In this document: positions 1 to 5,007 of the stretch, piece by piece
How the letters are laid out: the number at the start of each line of letters is the position of its first letter
How positions within the stretch are numbered: the stretch's first letter is position 1
Assembly (NCBI GenBank): GCA_002371025.1
Contig: DFFQ01000014.1
Location: 1-7,937 of the forward strand
Direction of reading: 5' to 3'
Source of the DNA: Lachnospiraceae bacterium UBA3772
GTDB lineage: Bacteria > Bacillota > Clostridia > Lachnospirales > Lachnospiraceae
DNA: 7,937 nt
Made by a program: the position numbers and the translations under genes
The notes under the pieces: generated by a model
The model's input: the letters and a program-made list of their open reading frames with translations, nothing else
What the model was told of the DNA's origin: nothing
Databases searched by the model: none

Positions 1-1841
1 TCTTCTTTATCTGATTTAGTCATCTCTTTTACAAGAGTCAACTGCTTTTCGATACCATTAGAAAATCCATCCTCTTCTCCAGCATCTATAGACATTTTAA
101 GACTATAACAACTTTCTGCTAATGAATCCCAGCAGTCCTTTGAACCTTTCGGATTAAGACTTACATCATCGAATATATCTGGCTTATTAGTTGCCTTTGA
201 TGGGTGATCTATCTTATATCCCTTTTTCATTGGGACATATCTAAGATCATATGCTTCTCTAAGTAATCTTCTATTTCTAGGAACTGAAATAAGCCCTTGA
301 AGTATAAGATTTTTTAGATAAAGTGCTGGTTGACAAGGAACATTATCTGTGCTTATCTTTCTTGTTTCTATATTTTCACGCTCACAGTCTTGAAGAATCT
401 CTGCTGAATAAGCCTGGTCTGCAGATACTATTACGTTATATCCATCAGCTTTAAGCGCCATTATAAAATCAAATATATGACGTAAGCTTGTCTCCTGGCC
501 ATCTTTTCTTGAAATTGCCACAGTAAAATAACTCTTAATTACAGGAAACTTAGCACTTCCTATAAACTTCCAATGACTAAACTGAGTTGCACTGATAGAA
601 GCAAAGTCATCTACTCTTGCTAAGTCCAAACCTAACCAAATTGTTGTTCCCCTTGGTATCATATTCACAGCGGGTCTTAAGATATCAATTAATCTATCAG
701 ACATGTCATAAAAGTCAACCTTAATAATTTCAGGAACTAAGTTAGGTCTATCCATACAACTAGCAAACTTATCAACACTTCCATTGAAAAATAGATCAGA
801 AGATGAAGTTGAAATACCGCATTTATCCTGTAACATTTTTTCAAGATTCTGTTTCGCCTCAACCTTAAGCTGAATAGGAACATGAATTACACGTTCAGGA
901 TCTTGATCTTCTGCTAATTTGTAATCTTCTCCTAAAATTTGATTCGGATACTTACCGTCACCAACATACACCGGGAAAGTAACACCATTAGAATCTCTAT
1001 AATCCTGTGGCTTAACTTCATAGTGTGCTGGATGACAGTAATATGTATACTCTCTAGGAGAATTATCCAAAAACCATTCAGTAGCTGCATTATCTCCTTT
1101 AGCAGATGAGTCAACGATAAGATTACCTACCATTTGCATCGTCTGCATATTAAAACGAGAAGTCATACGACCATAGGCAGCTTCAAGAATAGACTGTGCT
1201 CTTTGAGGATTGGGGTAGAAATTTAACTCGCTCAATATGTAAATCAATACGTCGCTTCCCAAACCTATTTTTCCTCCAAGAGGACCTGAAGTAATATACT
1301 GTAATTTGAAATTTGGTCTTACATTCTTAAAAAACGGTACCTTCTCTAACGCCTCTTCTCTAAACCACTTTATAAACTCAGCATAACCTACTTCTTCATC
1401 CCGGTGAGTCACCACAAATGAAAAAGGTTTAGGAATTAATTTAAGCGTTTTAGAAGGATTTTTCATACATAACATTCTCGCATAACAATTAGCCATGCAA
1501 AGTCTCGAAATTGTTGATTTACCAATACCAATTGCTCCCGATAGAATTAACATAGGATAAGCTGTCGTTAACTCCGAAGGAAATATTTTTGGTAATTCTT
1601 CTTTCCAAAACTGATATATAGCGTTTCCACCATCATAGAAATCTGTTCCCCCAAGATAATAATCATCGGAATATAAAGTTTCTATAGTAGGAGGCATTCT
1701 ATAATAACCATGAGTAGATAAAAATACTAACTTCTTCTCACGTTCTGTTAATGTATTATATTGTTTTTGAATAGATATATTAGATAGTTCCTCAGTCAGA
1801 TCTTTGGTAGGATCAAATTGATCGAAAAAACTATTATTCAT
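1..1841 (-). CDS. terL: Phage terminase large subunit (3' end outside window)
   Basis: This is the ATP-driven DNA packaging motor and headful/cohesive-end nuclease that loads phage DNA through the portal. The frame is open from the ATG at 1841-1839 to the window edge, giving 613 visible residues. The N-terminal ATPase has a Walker A motif at residues 101-110 (SGAIGIGKST, K108). A hydrophobic Walker B strand at 197-205 (DVLIYILSE) ends in the likely catalytic Glu E205, with Ser where many families have Asp. The C-terminal RNase H-like nuclease shows its three acidic motifs: D406 in WLGLDLARVDDFAS, D475 in VIVSADQAYS, and D569/D572 in GSKDCWDSLAES. The start lies 2 nt after the TAG of the upstream 234-residue gene, so translational coupling is likely. 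Motif order and spacing make the family assignment firm; the exact phage group is inferred. The portal gene would be expected beyond the left edge. Confidence 0.93.
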   Translation of the reverse strand, partial: MNNSFFDQFDPTKDLTEELSNISIQKQYNTLTEREKKLVFLSTHGYYRMPPTIETLYSDDYYLGGTDFYDGGNAIYQFWKEELPKIFPSELTTAYPMLILSGAIGIGKSTISRLCMANCYARMLCMKNPSKTLKLIPKPFSFVVTHRDEEVGYAEFIKWFREEALEKVPFFKNVRPNFKLQYITSGPLGGKIGLGSDVLIYILSELNFYPNPQRAQSILEAAYGRMTSRFNMQTMQMVGNLIVDSSAKGDNAATEWFLDNSPREYTYYCHPAHYEVKPQDYRDSNGVTFPVYVGDGKYPNQILGEDYKLAEDQDPERVIHVPIQLKVEAKQNLEKMLQDKCGISTSSSDLFFNGSVDKFASCMDRPNLVPEIIKVDFYDMSDRLIDILRPAVNMIPRGTTIWLGLDLARVDDFASISATQFSHWKFIGSAKFPVIKSYFTVAISRKDGQETSLRHIFDFIMALKADGYNVIVSADQAYSAEILQDCERENIETRKISTDNVPCQPALYLKNLILQGLISVPRNRRLLREAYDLRYVPMKKGYKIDHPSKATNKPDIFDDVSLNPKGSKDCWDSLAESCYSLKMSIDAGEEDGFSNGIEKQLTLVKEMTKSDKE

Positions 1842-1843
1842 AA

Positions 1844-2548
1844 CTATTTCTTATTAAACTCTTTAAAGAACATAGAGGTAAAATCTTCAATAGCCTGTTT
1901 ACTTTCTGGACTTTCAAAATCAATATCAGAGTTTTCCTCTGCCAATTTTTTAAGCTCCATGTCACTACCTTTAATTTCTATATCATCCTTCATGGCATTA
2001 AGCTGATCCATCATGTTCATGATCTGTTGACAAGCTACCCAAATATCTGGAATACTCATCTCATTCTTATTGAACATCATTTCAGGACTAAGAAGGTAAT
2101 TAATGCACACCGTTAATCTCTCTAACATGTGTAGGATCATCAGAGGCTTCAAAGATTGGAACATCTCTGAAACATATAACTGTAAGACCCTTCTCTTTTC
2201 TGGGGTACTTACGGCTACTAAAGATTTGCTTAGGTTACCAAGATCAAGTTGTAAATCAGTACCATACTTAGCATTATAGTCTGAAAAAACCTGATTAATT
2301 GATAACTGCATCTGTCTGACGTTTTCTTCTCTTTCGTTTTTTGCAAGAAGATTAGCGTCCAAAATTATATTATTAGCTTGTTTAGGAAGTTTTGGAGAAC
2401 CTGCAATTATAGACTTCATATCCATCTTCTCCTCATCATCCTCAAGCATGACGTAATCATCCGGATCACCTACTGAACTACTCTTCTTTACATCTTTGAG
2501 CAGTTTCTTTTTAAATTCCGGATCAGAAAATGGGTTAATTGCTTCCAT
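1844..2548 (-). CDS. Acidic, helix-rich phage protein immediately upstream of TerL
   Basis: I do not recognise a named family in this 234-residue protein. It begins ATG at 2548-2546 and stops with TAG at 1846-1844, two bases before the TerL start. The N-terminal 45 residues are charged and low in hydrophobics, with an acidic patch (residues 30-42, rich in D and E). Residues about 60-210 look almost wholly alpha-helical, including a long amphipathic stretch with many Leu, Met and Gln residues and possible coiled coil. The C-terminal 35 residues are again acidic. No membrane segment or catalytic motif is visible. Small terminase subunits often sit directly before terL and are helical oligomers, so a TerS-like role is possible from position and fold type, but there is no sequence-level support. 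A head-assembly or scaffolding role is the main alternative. Confidence 0.85.
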   Translation of the reverse strand: MEAINPFSDPEFKKKLLKDVKKSSSVGDPDDYVMLEDDEEKMDMKSIIAGSPKLPKQANNIILDANLLAKNEREENVRQMQLSINQVFSDYNAKYGTDLQLDLGNLSKSLVAVSTPEKRRVLQLYVSEMFQSLKPLMILHMLERLTVCINYLLSPEMMFNKNEMSIPDIWVACQQIMNMMDQLNAMKDDIEIKGSDMELKKLAEENSDIDFESPESKQAIEDFTSMFFKEFNKK

Positions 2549-2559
2549 AAACTCTAAAA

Positions 2560-2733
2560 TTATTTGCTTGCGTTATTAATTTGTGCTAACTCCTGATCAG
2601 CTGCTGCCTTAAAAGAATTAGCATTCTGTTCATTATTGAAATTTTGTAATCCTAACTTAGCTTTTGTTGCCTGATCAGGACTACCTTGAGAACCTGCAGG
2701 ATCTGCAAACTTCTTATTTCTTAGGATTATCAT
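2560..2733 (-). CDS. Small 57-residue protein with MIILRNK N-terminus
   Basis: A 57-residue, Ala/Gln/Asn-rich, probably disordered or helical protein of unknown function. The frame can be extended to a TTG at 2754, but ATG at 2733-2731 is preferred. The resulting N-terminus, MIILRNKKF, matches the N-terminus of the 226-residue gene (MIVLRNKLY) at both protein and DNA level. Its TAA stop is 11 nt before the 234-residue gene, so it probably shares that transcript. The leader is AT-rich with no Shine-Dalgarno sequence and contains a stem-loop. Such short polar proteins near terL are often minor virion or head proteins; that is inference only. Confidence 0.7.
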   Translation of the reverse strand: MIILRNKKFADPAGSQGSPDQATKAKLGLQNFNNEQNANSFKAAADQELAQINNASK

Positions 2734-2762
2734 AATATTTATAATTAGGTTCAACGTATTAG

Positions 2763-2796
2763 TGGGGAGATGATCCCGGCCTTTCCGAGCTCCCCA
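2763..2796 (-). promoter_or_regulatory. Stem-loop in the leader of the 57-residue gene
   Basis: A perfect 7-bp stem (2763-2769 with 2790-2796, TGGGGAG/CTCCCCA) encloses an inner 3-bp stem (2777-2779 with 2785-2787). Read on the minus strand, the apical loop is AAAGG. It lies 30 nt upstream of the preferred ATG and just after the stop of the 46-residue gene. No T-tract follows on the minus strand, so it is not an ordinary intrinsic terminator. It could be an mRNA stabiliser, an attenuator-like leader or a processing site. A second small palindrome of about 13 nt (TGGTTTAAAACCA on the minus strand, about 2813-2825) sits between it and the preceding stop codon. Confidence 0.5.
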
Positions 2797-2826
2797 TGCG
2801 TCATTTGTTGCTGGTTTTAAACCAAC

Positions 2827-2967
2827 TTACATCCAGAAAGTAACATACTTCATGTTATCCCCGAACATCTTTTCATAATTTGCGGCTGTGACTTCAATGT
2901 ACTTCTTAGCTGGCCATAATATTACCTTGCCAGTTTTCTTAACAGCCTTACATAAAATTGTTTTCAT
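2827..2967 (-). CDS. Small basic 46-residue protein
   Basis: A short gene running from ATG at 2967-2965 to TAA at 2829-2827. The product begins MKTILCKAVKKTGKVILWPA and ends KYVTFWM. It is Lys-rich and alternates beta-prone hydrophobic stretches (residues 13-18 and 22-27) with charged ones, consistent with a small folded domain rather than random sequence. There are no Cys pairs, signal peptide or membrane segment. The leader is very AT-rich with no Shine-Dalgarno sequence, similar to the leader of the 57-residue gene. It lies on the same strand as its neighbours and fills the gap between structured non-coding stretches. Function unknown; a minor virion or regulatory protein is possible. Confidence 0.6.
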   Translation of the reverse strand: MKTILCKAVKKTGKVILWPAKKYIEVTAANYEKMFGDNMKYVTFWM

Positions 2968-3000
2968 AATCGTTAATTAATTTAAATTGTTAAACCTAGA

Positions 3001-3045
3001 TTTCCCTTAAGGAGTCGAACCTTAACGAAGAATCCCGGTGGGAAA
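3001..3045 (-). ncRNA. Compact tRNA-like element, copy B
   Basis: On the minus strand an outer stem TTTCCC/GGGAAA (3040-3045 with 3001-3006) encloses a 6-bp hairpin TTAAGG/CCTTAA (3020-3025 with 3007-3012). Its 7-nt loop, TTCGACT, looks like a tRNA T-loop. The 3' half, T-arm-like hairpin then acceptor-like strand, is what a tRNA would show, but there is no room for D and anticodon arms and no encoded CCA. An alternative fold pairs 3030-3036 with 3040-3048. It shares the string GATTCT[A/T]CGTT and a TTCGA loop with the element at 3077-3128. It could be a degenerate tRNA, a tRNA mimic or another small structured RNA. Confidence 0.4.
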
Positions 3046-3076
3046 TTCACGAAATATGATAAACAATAAGATTTGA

Positions 3077-3128
3077 TCTAGTAGCCGTATCGAAACGTAG
3101 AATCACTCTCACGAGCTTCACTACTAGA
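3077..3128 (-). ncRNA. Compact tRNA-like element, copy A
   Basis: A perfect 8-bp stem (TCTAGTAG at 3121-3128 minus strand, CTACTAGA at 3077-3084) closes a three-way-junction-like fold of 52 nt. Inside are a D-arm-like hairpin GCTC-GTGA-GAGT (3105-3116, GNRA loop, one G-U pair) and a short hairpin CGT-TTCGAT-ACG (3086-3097). The stem sequence differs completely from copy B while both stems remain paired, and the internal GATTCT[A/T]CGTT and TTCGA strings are kept. This is what a structured RNA pair would show. A canonical anticodon arm is absent. It starts 36 nt after the stop of the 226-residue gene, so it could also be part of that gene's 3' UTR. Confidence 0.4.
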
Positions 3129-3164
3129 CAACAGTAAATTATATATATAGTAAAAGAATAGGAT

Positions 3165-3845
3165 TCAAAGCGTTTTATATGAATTTTTAGTTAATATTAT
3201 CTTTCCAGCCCTCTTGAACATTAACTTTTTAGGGGCTATTAAGGTTTCTGGTAATTCGACTTTACCACTTTCAGGCTTGTATGTATAGAAAATCTCGCCC
3301 TCCTTCTTATCTTTAATGGCATCTTCTAACTTTCTAAATAACTGAGTGCCTCCAGGAATTTGAATTGAGGGTTTATCTAAGGAACTAATATATACAACCT
3401 TCTCTTTCTTCATTTTTGTTTCCAGATCTAACCAGCCCCATGTAATGTAAGTTAATGAAGTGGCTCTTGGATTATAATACGTCAAGACCTCCTTTTTCTT
3501 TGGCCCTGATATCTTAACTCTTCCAACCAAATGTACTCTACTTGTTGTAAGGTCCCAAATCTCTCCTGTAGTATCTCTGAACGGTGCCTCTTGAATCGTA
3601 GGCCTGTATTTTGATTCTGGCCTTATTTGTAGAGGCGAGTAGAGATAGACAACTTTACCTTGAATGCCCGGACCTAATGCTGAAATAGCTTGACTTGGAG
3701 TTGGATAAAAACATATTCTAGGGGTCTTATAATCTCCTATTTTATGATTTGAAAATTCATTATTTGGAACTACCGGATATAAAATCTCATTCTCCAAGTC
3801 TGAATTCAAGGAAGCATAATATAATTTATTTCTTAGTACTATCAT
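3165..3845 (-). CDS. 226-residue phage protein with MIVLRNK N-terminus
   Basis: Function not recognised. ATG at 3845-3843, TGA stop at 3167-3165. The protein is rich in beta-prone segments and basic at its C-terminus. Residues 42-115 hold a block with TPRICFYPTPSQAIS, GKVVYLYSP, TGEIWDLTTS and VHLVGRVKISG. The C-terminal part, 155-220, shows a similar rhythm (IQIPGGTQLF, GEIFYTYKP, KKLMFKRAGKIIL), suggesting a weak internal duplication. No catalytic motif, signal peptide or membrane segment is seen. The start is supported by the near-identical first 20 bases of the 57-residue gene. The start codon abuts the plus-strand gene's ATG, so its promoter and leader must lie inside that gene. A virion or host-modifying accessory protein are both possible. 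Confidence 0.85.
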   Translation of the reverse strand: MIVLRNKLYYASLNSDLENEILYPVVPNNEFSNHKIGDYKTPRICFYPTPSQAISALGPGIQGKVVYLYSPLQIRPESKYRPTIQEAPFRDTTGEIWDLTTSRVHLVGRVKISGPKKKEVLTYYNPRATSLTYITWGWLDLETKMKKEKVVYISSLDKPSIQIPGGTQLFRKLEDAIKDKKEGEIFYTYKPESGKVELPETLIAPKKLMFKRAGKIILTKNSYKTL

Positions 3846-4226
3846 ATGAATTTTGCGTTTAAACTTGGATTAAATTCTTATCGGTGTATGAATGAGATAG
3901 ATTTTCCATATATTGTGACAAGATGGATTCCGTCACTAATCGAATATTGCCACTGCAAAGGCCCAACAGGATGGTTTAAATGTAAAGTTGGCCTGGTAGT
4001 TCTAAAAGAGAAAAACTTAGATAAAAGTAATTTCTTTTTAACTATTAATGAATGGAAAACAGATAACACTGACTTTATTCCAGGATGGGTACATTTTAGG
4101 GATAGAAAGTATCATGATATCGCTATCATAGAACTTCCTGGAGAATTTACAAAAATTTATCATGATTTTCCAGAAAATGAACTTGAACGAATAAATGACT
4201 TAATTAAAGAGATGGGAATAAAATAA
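3846..4226 (+). CDS. Plus-strand 126-residue protein of unknown function
   Basis: The only convincing gene on the plus strand, ATG at 3846, TAA at 4224-4226. An in-frame TAG at 3834 prevents a longer start. An alternative start at Met15 (3888) would leave 42 nt to the neighbouring gene; no Shine-Dalgarno sequence distinguishes the two. The protein looks globular, with well-mixed composition: VTRWIPSLIEYCHCKGPTGW near residues 24-43 (CxC pair), then beta-prone KCKVGLVVL, a Trp-containing FIPGWVHF, IAIIELPG, and a C-terminal amphipathic helix (PENELERINDLIKEM). No family is recognised. It is transcribed away from the 226-residue gene and towards the oppositely oriented nuclease/helicase operon, typical of a recently gained or separately regulated accessory gene. 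A T-rich stretch follows the stop without a clear hairpin. Confidence 0.75.
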   Translation: MNFAFKLGLNSYRCMNEIDFPYIVTRWIPSLIEYCHCKGPTGWFKCKVGLVVLKEKNLDKSNFFLTINEWKTDNTDFIPGWVHFRDRKYHDIAIIELPGEFTKIYHDFPENELERINDLIKEMGIK

Positions 4227-4426
4227 TATTCTCATTTCTTTTTTTTATTCTAATCAACTTAATAATAAAAAGAGGCCAACACAGCATTAATGAAGGGAAA
4301 TACAACGAGGTAACCTACTTCATGTATGCGCTCCACAACAAAAATACTGCATTGGACGCTCCCCTGAAAATCTATATAAAGTTTAAGTCATCGAAGGAAA
4401 ATAAAGATGAAAACTATGTTAAATAG
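4208..4426 (+). pseudogene. Possible gene remnant or frameshifted extension
   Basis: A stop-free plus-strand frame overlaps the end of the 126-residue gene in another phase and ends at TAG 4424-4426. It has protein-like content: a hydrophobic run (IIFSFLFFILINLII, coded partly by a T-tract), then NEGKYNEVTYFMYALHNKN and APLKIYIKFKSSKENKDE. Its only ATG is at 4322, which would give just 34 residues. It could be a decayed gene tail or an extension reached by frameshifting near the AATAAAATAATA sequence at the upstream stop. Chance openness cannot be excluded, and T-rich DNA encodes hydrophobic residues anyway. Confidence 0.2.
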
Positions 4427-4534
4427 TAATCATCAATCGCGGGAATAAATCAACCGCTTATCTACTTATAAGGTTTTCACTATTAGAGTGGTGAATTTTG
4501 GGCGGATTTTGGCAAAAAATGACGTTTAAAAGCT

Positions 4535-4582
4535 CAAAATCACCATAAAAACACCCACCAAGTTGGAAAATTGGCGATTTTG
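4535..4582. repeat. Imperfect inverted repeat with 28-nt spacer
   Basis: The arms CAAAATCACC (4535-4544) and GGCGATTTTG (4573-4582) pair at 9 of 10 positions. The spacer contains a second small palindrome, CCAAGTTGG (4558-4566). No T-tract follows on either strand in terminator position. Possible roles include a protein-binding site, part of an origin or part of a structured RNA; nothing in the sequence decides between them. Confidence 0.4.
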
Positions 4583-4639
4583 TGTGAATTTAACCATTTT
4601 TAACATTTCGGACGGACATTATGATACGGCTTTGATAAT

Positions 4640-4835
4640 AGTTTCCTGAAGCTTTGCGGAAGGAGTTAGGCGGAGCCCGGAAGAAAAATAAAAGAGATTT
4701 TTGTGTTAATGCTCGTGGTTGCCCTTTCGCTTCGCTCAGCCCACCACACCACCACTCGCATATCGCCTATGGCTCTCAATTGAAGTAAGAAGATATAATT
4801 GAAATGGAGCCGGGGCTGATAGGACCTGGCGGAAT
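4640..4835. other. GC-richer, self-complementary non-coding patch
   Basis: This stretch is visibly richer in G and C than the surrounding phage DNA and has no convincing open frame. It carries nested inverted repeats: TCAGCCC (4736-4742) with GGGCTGA (4813-4819), and a long hairpin formed by GGCTC (4771-4775) with GAGCC (4807-4811) continuing as CAATT (4777-4781) with AATTG (4797-4801). Short strings GCGGAA and GGCGGA recur (about 4656, 4670 and 4829). This fits a large structured RNA or DNA acquired from another source. No known large RNA class is recognised. Confidence 0.4.
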
Positions 4836-4905
4836 GAAGTGAGAAATTTTTATATAAAAAAGAAGTATTATTGTATTTACATCTCTGGTGTTTTAAAATT
4901 TTCTC

Positions 4906-4935
4906 ATTATGGGCAACGCCTTTGCGGCCCATAAT
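4906..4935 (-). terminator. Strong stem-loop, possible second terminator or RNA 3' end
   Basis: A perfect 9-bp stem ATTATGGGC/GCCCATAAT (4906-4914 with 4927-4935) continues, after a 2-nt bulge, into CGC/GCG (4917-4919 with 4924-4926) with a 4-nt loop (CTTT on the plus strand, AAAG on the minus). On the minus strand it follows the T-tract of the stem-loop at 4962-4992. The downstream minus-strand sequence is only weakly T-rich, so termination here is less sure. On the plus strand it is followed by an A-rich, not a T-rich, tract, which argues against a plus-strand terminator. An RNA-stabilising or processing element is the alternative. Confidence 0.45.
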
Positions 4936-4941
4936 TATCAT

Positions 4942-4992
4942 AAAAAATAAAAAAGGGGATTGGTACACGTTCACCTTTGTGTGTCATGTACC
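4942..4992 (-). terminator. Likely intrinsic terminator of the helicase/nuclease operon
   Basis: On the minus strand, 15 nt after the nuclease stop codon, GGTACA (4987-4992) pairs with TGTACC (4962-4967). An inner CAC/GTG stem (4979-4981 with 4972-4974) is capped by AAAG. About 7 nt downstream begins a nearly unbroken T-tract (complement of 4942-4954), interrupted by one A. Position and strand fit a Rho-independent terminator for the two upstream genes. The stem is only moderately stable and the T-tract is slightly distant, so efficiency may be partial. Confidence 0.55.
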
Positions 4993-5007
4993 TTCCCTTA
5001 GTGTTAT

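Larger units (their letters stand above)
4227..5007. other. Long intergenic region without a convincing gene
   Basis: About 780 nt between the ends of the plus-strand gene and the minus-strand nuclease gene. From left to right it holds a T-tract (about 4239-4247), the orphan frame ending at 4426, a hairpin around TTCAC/GTGAA (4476-4495), an inverted repeat (4535-4582), a GC-richer self-complementary patch (about 4640-4835), and two stem-loops near the right end (4906-4935 and 4962-4992). A 102-codon minus-strand frame (4666-4974) crosses both stem-loops and has unconvincing composition. Because genes converge on it, the region is downstream of transcription from both sides. That fits terminators, an origin, a non-coding RNA or inserted DNA better than promoters. 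Confidence 0.7.

Noticed and set aside
932..1114. A 60-codon minus-strand frame inside terL.
   Set aside because: It overlaps the terminase nuclease/ATPase linker in another phase and lacks any support of its own.
1818..2006. A 62-codon plus-strand frame across the terL start and the upstream gene.
   Set aside because: It is antisense to two well-supported genes and is a shadow of their codon structure.
2734..2754. A TTG-initiated seven-codon extension of the 57-residue gene.
   Set aside because: The internal ATG gives the N-terminus shared with another gene; the extension is simply AT-rich leader.
3001..3128. Ordinary tRNA genes.
   Set aside because: Neither element has space for a proper anticodon arm, position-33 context or full D-arm, so a canonical tRNA call is not supported even though the T-loop resemblance is real.
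3001..3128. Hammerhead-type self-cleaving ribozyme.
   Set aside because: The invariant CTGANGA core is missing from both elements.
3878..4069. A 63-codon minus-strand frame within the 126-residue plus-strand gene.
   Set aside because: It is shorter and less protein-like than the plus-strand frame it overlaps.
4640..4835. Group I intron, prompted by AAGATATA near 4790.
   Set aside because: No other conserved core elements or split exon were found around it.
4666..4974. A 102-codon minus-strand open frame in the large intergenic region.
   Set aside because: It begins with a non-ATG codon inside the terminator hairpin, crosses two stem-loops and has erratic composition; it looks like chance openness of structured DNA.
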